DNA of 64,000 bases, from assembly GCF_000346465.2 (NCBI RefSeq), contig NC_034013.1:7574504-7638503 (forward strand). Reading direction: 5' to 3'. The translations under genes were made by a program, and so were the position numbers. The notes below the pieces were generated by a model that did no database searches, was not told where the DNA came from, and was given only the letters and a program-made list of their open reading frames with translations. Position 1 is the stretch's first letter; every line of letters starts with the position of its first letter. Below are positions 40,225 through 53,120 of this stretch, one piece after another. This DNA is from Prunus persica (Eukaryota; Streptophyta; Magnoliopsida; Rosales; Rosaceae).

Positions 40225-41578
40225 TGTTGTATTCCTTCCAAGTGCCAATATATGGTCAACAAGTAAGGGTGTCGAACCACAGGGACCGATTGGACCAATA
40301 TAAATTACTAGTTTTGAAAGAACCATAACTAAAAATGAAAGTGACAATTTGAAAGTAGTTTTTGTGTTGTAAATGAAAAATAACTTAAAATGCAAGATGA
40401 ATGTAGTAGTGAATGATATATTGATGTAGAAAGAATAGGGAAGACACCAAGGATTTCGAATTCACCATTGCAAAACTAATTACATGTTTATAAAATTAAA
40501 CCGTACTGAACTACCAACCTGTTTCCAGAGTTCTTTTTACAAATATATGATCAGCCATATGATGTGTGGTTTTGATCAAATTCTCCTAATCTGCAACCTA
40601 ATTGGGATGTTCAACTTTGGTTCCAAGTTAAGATTCATTAGCATGCAAGAAAACATTAAAGAACCAAAGAAAACACACGGCATGATGTTTGCATAACATT
40701 CTCTTCATTCATTCACATGTCTACCAAGATTAAGCATAATGTTTACTATAACCTTGTCCAGATAATCTGTAGGCAACCCTAATGGTGATCAAATATTAAA
40801 ATTGACAAACAAATTGAACAATAGATTCAGTGAATGAAACAAGAAGCAGATTGATGAACTGAATACTTTAACTTAGAAACATGGGTCAATGTTGCAAGGC
40901 TACATTGAAATCCCTAGCTATGAATTTAGTTACACATCATGTTCAAAGAGATTAAAACAAAAATAAACAACATGAGTGAAAATAAATTCATGAGAGGAAA
41001 CCCTTGAACCAATTCTGATGTTGAACTTCTCCAAGAACCACCTCTTGCGCTGAGTCCTGATGGTGGAAATATATGGATGGCTAGGGTTTTAGTGTGCATG
41101 AAAGGAGAGAATAACCAAGAAGTCAGTTCTAGGGTTGTGAAATTCGTCCAAAATAAATAGGGGTTTTAAAAGTGGCTAAAAGGCAAGTTTTTATGCGGTA
41201 AAAGAGGCTGCAAGATATTCCAAGGAGATCCTAACAAATCAGCCTTTATTTTGCACGTTTTTGCCTTGTTTGGCACCTCCAAATCAGGCTAGAAATCCCC
41301 ATTGCTTTCCCATTCTGCTCTTAGTCTTCAACCAAGCCAGATTCGCCTTGAATTCTTTATTTGGACTTCAAAACAGGTCACGAAACTTGTTTCCATGTTT
41401 GAATAAGGGTTAGCTCCAAAAATGGCATGTTTTCATTTCTTTTGCCTTCAACTTGAGCCTAAAGTAGATGCAACTGCATGCTAACACAAAATAGGGTAAA
41501 ACGCAACAACTTTAACTCAAAAACATCACAAATATACTAGAAATTAATGGTATAAATGTATAAATATATGAGTTCTCA
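40225..41578 (-). mobile_element. Solo LTR, minus orientation
   Basis: 1354 bp starting TGTTGTATTCC and ending GAGTTCTCA on the plus strand, so it has TG...CA ends. It is flanked by ATTGG on both sides (40220-40224, 41579-41583), a clean 5-bp target duplication, with satellite in register on both sides. The motif GTGTCGAACCACAGGGACCG near the left end is, on the complement, the same kind of CTGTGGTTCGAC motif seen near the right end of the LTR at 9034. This implies minus orientation and a related class. No gag or pol. A truncated copy of this LTR lies at 55749-56741. Confidence 0.88.
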
Positions 41579-42612
41579 ATTGGATTTCACTCAAAACCCA
41601 CCAAATGACTCCTCCCACCATATTATGATGATCACCGAGTTTGGGCTCAATCTGATATCGATTGGTCCAAGAAACTGGATAATTCAGGTTCGTACGAAGT
41701 TCGTTCTGAAATGGAGTGGTTGGTGTATTGCATATTTCTAGAGATTGAATTTCGTTGAAAACTCACCAAAGGACTTCCCCCACCATATTATAATGTTCCC
41801 CAGGTTTTGGGATCAATCCGATATCGATTGGTCCATGAAATTGGACAATTCACGTTCGGACGAAGTTCGTTATGAAATGGAGTGGTTAGTGTATTGCATA
41901 GTTTTAGCCATTGGATTTTACTCAAAACTCCCCAAATGACTCTTCCCACAACATTATGATGTTCCCCAAATTTTGGACTCAATCCGATATCGATTGGTCC
42001 ATGAAATTGGACAATTCAGGTTCGTATGAAGTTCGTTCTGAAATGGAGTGGTTGGTGTATTGCATAGTTCTAGAGATTTGATTTTACTCATAACCCACCA
42101 AACGACACATCCCACCATATTATGATGTTCCCCAAGTTTTGGACTCAATCTGATATCGATTGGTCCACGAAATTGGACAATTTAGGTTCATAGTAAGTTC
42201 GTTCTGAAATGGAGTGGTTGGTGTATCGCATAGTTTTTGCCATTAGATTTCACTCAAACTAAGGACTCCTCCCACAACATTATGATGTTCCCTAGGTTTT
42301 GGACTCAATCCAAAATCAATTGGTGCATAGAATTGAATAATTCAGGTTTGTGTGAAGTTCGTTCTAAAATGGAGTGGTTGGTGTATTGCATTGTTCTAGA
42401 GATTGGATTTCACTCAAAACCCACCAAATGACTCCTCCCACCATATTATGATGTTCCCCAAGTTTTGGACTCAATCCAATTCCGATTGGTCCATGAAATT
42501 AGACAATTCAGGTTCGTACAAAGTTCATTCTGAAGTGGACTGGTTGGTGTATTGCATAGTTCTATGGATTGGATTTTACTTAGAACTCACTAAATGACTC
42601 CTCCCAGAACAT

Positions 42613-43506
42613 TATGATGTTCCCCAAGTTTTGTACTGAATCTGATATCGACTGGTCCATGAAATTGGACAATGCAAGTTCGTACGAAGTTCGTTCTGAA
42701 ATGGCGTGTTTCATGTATTGCATAGTTTTAGCCATTGAATTTCACTCAAAACTCACCAAATCACTCCTCCCATAACATTATGAAGTTCCCCCAGTTTTGG
42801 CCTCAATCCGATTCAGGTTAGTACGAAGTTCGTTCTGGACTGGAGTGGTTGGTGTATTGCATAGTTTTAGGGATTGGATTTCCCTCAAAACCCAACAAAT
42901 GATTCCTCCAACCATATTATGATGTTCCCCCAGTTTTGGGCTTAATCCAATCTCAATTGGTAAAAGAAATTCCGCTGTTCCTGGTCGTACGAAGTTCATT
43001 CCCCAATGGAGTGGTTGGTGTATTGCATAGTTCTATCGATTGGATTTCACTTAAAACCCACCAAATGACTCATTCCACCATATTATGATGTTCCCCATGT
43101 TTTGGGCTCTATCTGATATAGATTGGTCTAAGAAATTGCACTATTCATGTTAGTACGAAGTTCATTCTGAAATTGAGTGGTATTGCATAGTTTTAGCCAT
43201 TGGATTTCACTCCAAACCCAATAAATGACTCCTCCCATCAAATTATGATGTTGCCCAAGTTTTGGACCCTATCCGATATCGATTGGACCATGAAATTAGA
43301 CTATTCAGGTTCGTACGAAGTTCGTTCTCTAGTGGAGTCCTTGGTGTATTGCATAGTTCTATGGATTGGATTTCACCCAAAACTCAACCAAATGACTCCA
43401 CCCATAACATTATGAGGTTCCCTAAGTTTTGGACTCAATCCGATATTGATTGGTCCATGAAATCGGACAATTCATGTTCATACATAGTTCATTCTAAAAT
43501 AGAGTG
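42613..43506. repeat. Out-of-register satellite duplication, copy 1
   Basis: First of two adjacent copies of about 895 bp that look identical by eye. Landmarks are TGGTAAAAGAAATTCCGCTG at about 42959 and TTGCCCAAGTTTTGGACCC at about 43252. The unit is 5 monomers plus about 65 bp, so it is not a whole number of repeats. The junction at about 43506 reads GAGTGGT joined to ATGATGTTCC, with at most one base of shared sequence. Confidence 0.93.
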
Positions 43507-44400
43507 GTATGATGTTCCCCAAGTTTTGTACTGAATCTGATATCGACTGGTCCATGAAATTGGACAATGCAAGTTCGTACGAAGTTCGTTCTGAAATGGC
43601 GTGTTTCATGTATTGCATAGTTTTAGCCATTGAATTTCACTCAAAACTCACCAAATCACTCCTCCCATAACATTATGAAGTTCCCCCAGTTTTGGCCTCA
43701 ATCCGATTCAGGTTAGTACGAAGTTCGTTCTGGACTGGAGTGGTTGGTGTATTGCATAGTTTTAGGGATTGGATTTCCCTCAAAACCCAACAAATGATTC
43801 CTCCAACCATATTATGATGTTCCCCCAGTTTTGGGCTTAATCCAATCTCAATTGGTAAAAGAAATTCCGCTGTTCCTGGTCGTACGAAGTTCATTCCCCA
43901 ATGGAGTGGTTGGTGTATTGCATAGTTCTATCGATTGGATTTCACTTAAAACCCACCAAATGACTCATTCCACCATATTATGATGTTCCCCATGTTTTGG
44001 GCTCTATCTGATATAGATTGGTCTAAGAAATTGCACTATTCATGTTAGTACGAAGTTCATTCTGAAATTGAGTGGTATTGCATAGTTTTAGCCATTGGAT
44101 TTCACTCCAAACCCAATAAATGACTCCTCCCATCAAATTATGATGTTGCCCAAGTTTTGGACCCTATCCGATATCGATTGGACCATGAAATTAGACTATT
44201 CAGGTTCGTACGAAGTTCGTTCTCTAGTGGAGTCCTTGGTGTATTGCATAGTTCTATGGATTGGATTTCACCCAAAACTCAACCAAATGACTCCACCCAT
44301 AACATTATGAGGTTCCCTAAGTTTTGGACTCAATCCGATATTGATTGGTCCATGAAATCGGACAATTCATGTTCATACATAGTTCATTCTAAAATAGAGT
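43507..44400. repeat. Out-of-register satellite duplication, copy 2
   Basis: Second copy, the same sequence offset by about 895 bp (for example TGGTAAAAGAAATTCCGCTG again at about 43854). Copy 2 continues through GAGTGGT into normal in-register satellite (CGATGTATTGCATTG), whereas copy 1 is cut there. This shows copy 1 carries the aberrant junction. Confidence 0.93.
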
Positions 44401-46879
44401 GGTCGATGTATTGCATTGTTTTAGCCATTGGATTTCGTTCAAAAATAACCAAATAACTCCTCCCACCATATTATGTTGTTTCCCAAGTTTTGGACTCAAT
44501 CCGATATCGATTAGTCCAAGAAATTGGACAATTCTTGTTCGTACGAAGTTCATTATCTAATGGAGTGGTTGGTGCATTGAATAGTTATAGCGAGTGGATT
44601 TCACTCAAAACTCAACCAAATGACTCCTCCCACAACATTATGATGTTCTCCAAGCTTTGGACTCAATCCGATCTCGACTGGTCTATGAAATTGGAGAATT
44701 CAGTTTCGTACGAAGTCCATTCTGAAATGGAGTGGTTGGTGTATTGCACAGTTTTAACCAGTGGATTTCACTCAAAACTCAACCAAATGACTCCTCCCAC
44801 AACATTATGATGTTCCCCAAGTTTTGGACTCAATCCGATATCGATTAGTCCATGAAATTGGACAATTCAGGTTCGTACGAAGTTCGTTATGAAATGGAGT
44901 GTTTGGTGTATTGCATAGTTATAGCCATTGGATTTCACTCAAAACCCACCGAATGACTCCTCCCACCACATTATGATGTTCCCCAAGTTTTGTACTCAAT
45001 CCGATATCGATTGGTCCATAAAATTGGACAATTCAGGTTCGTACGAAGTTTATTATGAAATGGAGTGGTTGGTGTACTGCATCGTTTTAACCATTGGATT
45101 TCACTCAAAACCCACCAAATGACTCCTCCCACCGAATTATGATGATCCCCAGGTTTTGGACTCAATCCGATATCGATTGATCCATGAAATTAGACTATTA
45201 ATGCTCGTACAAAGTTCATTCTCTAATGGAGTGGTTGGTGTATTGCATTGTTTTAGCCATTGGATTTCACTCAAAACTCACCAAAAGACTCCGCCCACAA
45301 CATTATGATGTTCCCCAAGTTTTGGACTCAATCTGATATCGATTGGTTCACGAAATTGGACTATTCATGTTCGTGCGAACTTCGTTCTCTAATGGAGTGG
45401 TTGGTGTATTGCATTGTTATAGCGATTGGATTTCACTCAAAACTCTCTAAATGAATCCTCCCACAACATTATGATGGTCATCAAGTTTTGGACTCAATCC
45501 GATACCGATGGTCCATGAAATTGGACAATTCAAATTCATACGAAGTTCGTTATGAAATTTAGTGGTTGGTGTATTGCATAGTTGTTGCCATTGGATTTCA
45601 CTCAGAACCCACCAAATGACTCCTCCCATCATCTTATGATATTCCCCAAGGTTTGGACTCAGTCCGACATCGATTGGTCCATGACATTGGACAATTCAGG
45701 CTCCTACGAAGTTCATTATGAAATGGAGTGGTTGGTGTAATGCATAGTTTTAGCCATTGGATTTGACTCAAAAGTCACCAAGTGGCTCGTCCCACCATAT
45801 TATGATGTTCCAAAAGTTTTGGACCCAAATCGAAATTGGACAATTTAGGTTCGTACGAAGTTCGTTATGAAATTTAGTGGTTGGTGTGTTGCATAGTTGT
45901 TGCCATTGGATTAAACTCAGAACCCACCAAATGACTCCTCCCATCATATTATGATGTTCCCCAAGTTTTGGACTTAATCCAATACCGATTGGTCCATGAA
46001 ATTGGACAATTTAGGTTCGCACGAAATTCATTATAAAATAGAGTGGTCGGTGTATTGCATAGTTTTAGCCATTGGATTTCACTCAAAACTCACCAAATGA
46101 CTCCTCCCACCATATTACGATGTTCCCCAAGTGTTCGACTCAATCCAATATCGATTGGTCCATCAAATCGGACAATTCCGGATCGTACGAAGTTCGTTAT
46201 GAAATCGAGCTGTTGGTGTGTTGTATTGCTCAACAGATTGGCTTTCACTCAAAACCCACCAAATGACTCCTCCCACTATATTCTTGATGTTCCCCATGTC
46301 TTGGACTGAATCCGATATTGATTGGTCCATGAAATTGGACAATTCAGGTTCGTACGAAGTTCGTTACGAAATTTAGTGGTTGGTGTATTGCATAGTTGTT
46401 GCCATTGGATTAAACTCAGAACCCATCATATTATGATGTTCCCCAAGTTTTGGACTTAATCCAATACCGATTGGTCCATGAAATTGGACAATTCAGGTTC
46501 CCACGAAGTTCATTATGAAATGGAGTGGTTGGTGTATTGCATAGTTTTAGCCATTGGATTTCACTCAAAACTCACCAAATGACTCCTCCCACCATATTAT
46601 GATGTTCCCCAAGTGTTCGACTCAATCCAATATCGATTGGTCCATCAAATCGGACAATTCCGGATCGTATGAAGTTCGTTATGAAATGGAGCTGTTGGTG
46701 TGTTGTATTGCTCAAGAGATTGGATTTCACTCAAAACCCACAAAATGACTCCTCCCATCATATTGTGATGTTCCCCAGGTTTTGGACTTAATCCGATACC
46801 GATTGGTCCATGAAATTGGACAATTCAGGTTTGCACGAAGTTCATTCTGAAATGGAGTGGTTGGTGTATTGCATAGTCT

Positions 46880-48560
46880 TAGCCATTGGATTTCACTCAA
46901 AACTCACCAAATGACTCCACCCATCATATTATCATGTTCCCCAAGTTTTGGACCCAATCCAATATCGATTGATCCATGAAATTGGACAATTCAGGTTCGT
47001 ACGAAGTTTGTTATGAAATTTAGTGGTTGATGTTTTGCATAGTTGTTACCATTGGAGTTGACTCATAACCCACCAAATGACTCCTCCCATCATATTATGA
47101 TGTTCCCCAAGTTTTAGACTCAATCCGATATCGATTGGTCCACGAAATTGGACAATTCAGGTTCGTACGAAGTTCATTATGAAATTTAGTAGACGGTGTA
47201 TTGCATAGTTGTTGCCATTGGATTTCACTCGGATCCCACCAAATGACTCCTCCCATCATATTGTGATGTTCCCCAAGTTTTAGACTCAATCCGATATCGA
47301 TTGGTTCATCAAATCGGACAATTCCAGATTGTACGAAGTTCATTATGAAATGGAGTGAGTGGTGTATTGTGCTGCTCAAGAGATTGGATTTCACACAAAA
47401 CCCACCAAATGACTCCTCCCACTATATTCTGATGTTCCCCAAGTTTTGGACTCAATTCGAGATCGATTGGTCCATCAAATCGGACAATTCCAGATCGTAC
47501 GAAGTTCATTATGAAATGGACTGGTTGGTGTATTGTATTTCTCAAGAGATTGGATTTCTCTCAAAACCCACCAAATGGCTCCTCCCACTATATTATGATG
47601 TTCCCCATGTTTTGGACTCAATTCGAGATCAATTGGTCCATGAAATTGGACAATCCAGGTTCGTACGAAGTTCGTTATGAAATTTAGTGGTTGGTGTATT
47701 GCATAGTTGTTGCCATTGGATTTCACTAAGAACCCACCAAATGACTCCTCCCATCATATTATGATGTTCCTCAAGTTGTGGACTCAATCCGATATCGATT
47801 GGTCCATGAAATTGAATAATTCAAGTTCGCACAAAGTTCATTACGAAATGGAGTGATTGGTGTATTGCATAGTTTTAGCCATTGGATTTCCCTCAAAACT
47901 CACCAAATGACTCCACCCATCATATTATCATGTTCCCCAAGTTTTGGACCCAATCCGATTGGATAATTCAGGTTCCTACGAAGTTCGTTATGAAATTTAG
48001 TGGTTGATGTTTTGCATAGTTGTTACCATTGGAGTTGACTCATAACCCACCAAATGACTCCTCCCATCATATTATGATGTTCCCCTAGTTTTAGACTCAA
48101 TCCGATATCGATTGGTCCATGAAATTGGACAATTCAGGCTCGTACGAAGTTGGTTATGAAATTTAGTAGACGGTGTATTGCATAGTTGTTGCCATTGGAT
48201 TTCACTCGGATCCCACCAAATGACTCCTCCCATCATATTGTGATGTTCCCCAAGTTTTGAACTCAATCCGATATCGATTGGTCCACCAAATCGGACAATT
48301 CCAGATCGTACGAAGTTCATTATGAAATGGAGTGATTGGTGTATTGTATTGCTCAAGAGATTGGATTTAACTCAAGACCCACCAAATGACTCCCACTATA
48401 TTCTGATGTTCCCTAAGTTTCGGACTCAATTCGAGATCGATTGGTCCATCAAATCGGACAATTCCAGATCGTACGAAGTTCGTTATGAAATGGATTGGTT
48501 GGTGTATTGTATTGCTCAAGAGATTGGATTTCTCTCAAAACCCACCAAATGACTCCTCCC
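46880..48560. repeat. Six-monomer higher-order repeat, about 996-bp unit
   Basis: Order of types: D (ACTCCACCCATCATATTATC), E (GTTGTTACCATTGGAGTTGACT), F (GTTGTTGCCATTGG, CTCGGATCCC), G and G' (GCTCAAGAGATTGG or TCTCAAGAGATTGG with CATCAAATCGGACAATTCC), and C (GTTGTTGCCATTGG, AAGAACCC). D starts at about 46886 and again at about 47882, then E, F, G and G' repeat. A shorter related duplication precedes it at about 46072 and 46554 (482 bp apart), each with GTGTTCGACTCAATCC. Confidence 0.85.
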
Positions 48561-51500
48561 ACTATATTCTGATATCCCCAAGTTTTGGACTCAATCCGAT
48601 ATCGATTGGTCCATAAAATTGGACAATTCAGGTTCATACAAAGTTAGTTATGAAATGGAGTGGTTGGTGTATTGCATAGTTTTAGCCATTGGATTACACT
48701 CAAAACTCACCAAATGACTCCTCCCACCATATTATGATGATCCCCAAGTTTTGGACTCAATCCGATATCGATTGGTCCATGAAATTGGACAATTCAGGTT
48801 CTTACGAAGTTTGTTATGAAAGGGAGTGGTTGGTGTATTGCATAGTTGTAGCCATTTGATTTAATTAAAAAGTCATATAATGACTCCTCCCATGATATTG
48901 TGATCTTCCCCATGTTATGGACTCAATCCGTTATCGATTGGTCTATGAAATTGGACAATTCAGGTTTGTACGAAGTTCGTTATGAAATGGAGTGGTCGAC
49001 CTATTGCGTAGTTTTAGCCAATGGATTTCTCTCAAAAGTCACCAAATGACTCCTCCCATCATATTATGATGTTCCCAAAGTTTTGGACTCAATCCGATTT
49101 CGATTGGTCCATGAAATTGGACAATTCAGGTTCGAACGAAGTTCGTTGGGAAATGGAGTGGTTGGTGTGTTGCATATTTTTAGCCGTTGGATTTGACTCA
49201 AATGTCACCAGATGACTCCTCCCCCCATATTATGTTGTTCCCAAAGTTTTGGGCTCAATCCAATGTCGATTGTTCCATGAAATTGGACAATTCAGGTTCG
49301 TACGAAGTTCGTTATGAAATGGAGTGGTTGGTGTATTGCATAGGTTTTAACAGTTGGATTTCACTCAAAACCCACCGAATGACCCCTCCCACCGTTTTAC
49401 GATGTTCCCCAAGTTTTGGACTCAATCCGATATCGATTGGTCCATGAAATTGGACAATTCAGGTTCGTACGAAGTTCGTTCTGAAATAGAGTGGTTAGTG
49501 TATTGCATAGTTTTAGCCATTGGATTTCACTCAAAAGTTACCAAATAACTCCTCCCACCATATTATGAAGTTCCCCAAGTTGTGGACTCAATCCGATATC
49601 GACTGGTCCATCAAATTGGACAATTCAAGTTCGTACGAAGTTCGTTCTGAAATGGAGTGGTTGGTGTATTGCATAGTTTTAGCCATTGGATTTCATTCAG
49701 AACTCACCAAATGACTGCTCCCATCATATTATGATGTTCCCCAAGTTTTGGCCTCAATCCGATATCAATTGGTCCGTGAAATCGGATAATTCGGGTTCGT
49801 ACGAAGTTCGTTATGAAATGGAGTGATTGGTGTATGGCATAGTTTTAGCCTTTGGATTTCACTCAAAAGTCACCGAATGACTCCTCCCCCCAAAATTATG
49901 ATGTTCCCTGAGTTTTGGACTCAATCCGATATCGATTGGTCCATGAAATTCGATAATTCGGTTTCGTCCGAAGTATGTTCTGAATGGTTGGTGTATTGCG
50001 TAGTTTTAGCCATTTTATTTCACTCAAAACCCACCAAATGACTCCTCCCACCATATTATGATGTTCCCAAGTTTTGGACAATCCAGGTTCGTAAGAAGTT
50101 CGTTCTGAAATGGAGTGGTTGGTGTGTTGCATAGTTTTAGCCATTGGATTTCACTCAAAAGTCACCAAATGACTCCACCCACCTTATTGTGACGTTGCCA
50201 AGTTTTGCACTCAATCCGATATCGATTGGTCCGTGCAATCAGACAATTCAGGTTCGTACGAAGTTCGTTGTGAAATAGAGTGGTTTTTGTATTGCAGAGT
50301 TCTAGTGATTAGACTTCACTGAAAACCCACCAAATGACTCCTCCCACCATATTATGATATTCCCGAAGTTTTGGACTCAATCCGATATCGATTGGTCCTT
50401 GAAATTGGACAATTCAGGTTCGTACGAAGTTCATTATGAAATGGAGTGTTTGGTGTATTGCATAGTTCAAGAGGTTGGATTTCACTCAAAACCCACCAAA
50501 TCACTCCTCCCCCTATATTATGAAGTTCCCCAAGTTTTGAACTCAATCCGACATCAATTGGTCCATGAAATTGGACAGTTCAGGTTCGTACGAAGTTCGT
50601 TCTCACATGGAGTGGTTCATTAATTGCATAGTTTTAGCCATTGGATTTCACTCAAAAGTCACCAAATGACTTCTCCCATCATATCATTATGTTCCCCAGG
50701 CTTTGGACTCAATTTGATATCGATTTGTCCATGAAATTGTTTAATTGATGTTCGTACGAAGTTCGTTATGAAATGGAATGATTGGTGTGTTGCATAGTTC
50801 TAGATATTGGATTTCACTCAAAACCCACCAAATGACTCCTCCCACCATATTATGATGTTCCCCATGTTTTGGATTCAATCTGATATCGATTGGTCCATGA
50901 AATTGGACAATTCATGTTCGTACAAAGTTCGTTATGAAATTGTAATGCATAGTTCTATAGATTGGATTTCACTCAAAACCCACCAAATGACTCCTCCCAC
51001 CATATTATGATGTTCCCCAAGTTTTGGACTCAATCCGGTATCGATTGGTCCATGAAATTGGACAATTCAAGTTCATACGAAATTCATTATGAAAGTGTGG
51101 TTGGTGTATTGCATGGTTGTAGCCTTTGGATTTCACTCAAAACCCACCAATGACTCCTTCCATCATATTATGATGTTCCCAAAGTTTTGGAGTCAATCTG
51201 ATATCGATTGGTCCTTGAAATTGGACAATTTCGGTTCGTACGAGGTTCGTTCTGAAATGGAGTGGTTGGTGTATTGCATAGTTTTCGCCATCGGATTTAA
51301 CTAAAAAGTCAAAAACTGACTCCTTCCATCACATTATGATGTTCCCCAGGTTTTGGAATCAATCAGTTATCGATTGGTCCATGAAATTGGACAATTCAGG
51401 TTTGTACGAAGGTCGTTCTGAAATGGAGTAGTTGGTGTATTGCACAGTTCTAGTGATTGGATTTCACTCAAAACCCACCAAATGACACCTCCCACCATAT

Positions 51501-51949
51501 TATGATGTTCCCCAAGTTTTGGACTCAATCTGATATCGATTGGTCCATGAAATTGGACAATTCAGGTTCGTACGATATTCGTTCTGAAATGGAGTGGTTG
51601 GTGTATTGCATAGTTCTAGAGATTGGATTTCACTCAAAACCCACCAAGTGACTCCTCCCACCATATTATGATGTAAAACAAGTTTTGGACTCAATCCAAT
51701 ATCGATTGGTCCATGAAATTTGACAATTCAGGTTCGTACGAAGTTCGTTATGAAATGGAGTGGGTGGTGTATTGCATAGTTTTAGCAATTGGATTTAGTC
51801 CAAAGCTCACCAAATGACTCCTCCCATCATATTATGATGTTCCCCAAGTGTTGGCGTCAATCCTATATCGATTGGTCTATGAAAACGGACAATTCAGGTT
51901 CGTACGAAGTTCGTTCTGAAATGGAGTGGTTGGTGTGTTGCATACTTTA

Positions 51950-53120
51950 AGCCATTGGATTTCACTCGAATGTCACCGACTGACTCCTCACACCGCATTA
52001 TGTTGTTCCCCAAGTTTTGCACTCAATCCAATATCGATTGGTCCCTGAAATTGGACAATTCAGGTTCGTACGAAGTTCGTTATGAAATGGAGTGGGTGGG
52101 GTATTACATAGTTTTAACCACTGCATTTTATTCAAAACTCACCAAATCACTCCTCCTATCATATTATGGTGTTCCCCAAGTTTTGGACTCAATCCGATAT
52201 CAATTGGTCCATGAAATTAGACAATTCAGGTTTGTACGTAGTTCGTTCTGAAATGGAGTGGGTGGTGTATTGCACAGTTCTAGAGATTGGACATCACTCA
52301 AAACCCTCCAAATGTCTCCTCCCACCATATTATGATGTTACCCAAGTGTTCGACCGAATCCGATATCGATTGACCCATGAAATTGGACAATTCAGGTTCC
52401 TATGAAGTTCGTTGTGAAAGGGAGTGGTTGGTGTATTGCATATTTCTAGAGATTGGATTTCACTCAAAACCCACCAAATCACTCCTCCCACCATATTATG
52501 GTGTTCCCCAAGTTTTGGACTCAATCCAATATTGATTGGTCCACGAAATTGGACAATTCAGGTTCGTACAAAGTTCGTTCTGAAATGGAGTGGTTGGTGT
52601 ATTGCATACTTTTAGCCATTGGATTTCACTCAAATGTCACCAACTGACTCCTCCCACCATATTATGATGTTTCCCAAGTTTTGGACTCAATCCGATATCG
52701 ATTGGTCCCTGAAATTGGACAATTCAGGTTCGTACGAAGTTCGTTATGAAATGGAGTGGGTGGTGTATTGCATAGTTTTAGCCACTGGATTTCATTCAAA
52801 ACTAACCAAGTTACTCCTCCCATCATATTATGATGTTCCCCAAGTTTTGGACTCAATCTGATATCGGTTGTTCCATGAAATTGGACAATTTAGGTTCATA
52901 CGAAGTTCGTTATGAAATGGAGTGGTTGATGTATTGCATCGTTCTAGAGATTGGACATCACTCAAAACACTCCAAATGTCTCCTCCCACCATATTATGAT
53001 GTTACCCAAGTGTTCGACTCAATCCGATATCGATTGGTCCATGAAATTGGACAATTCAGGTTCCTACGAAGTTCATTGTGAAATGGAGTGGTTGGTGTAT
53101 TGTGTATTTCAAGATTGGAC
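51950..53120. repeat. Four-monomer higher-order repeat, about 664-bp unit
   Basis: The monomer with CAC(T)CAAATGTCACC-type sequence at about 51958 recurs at about 52622. The monomer with GATGTTACCCAAGTGTTCGAC at about 52335 recurs at about 52998. Both pairs are about 664 bp apart. The tetramer types differ from those at 14.6-19.3 kb, so it arose separately. Confidence 0.75.
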
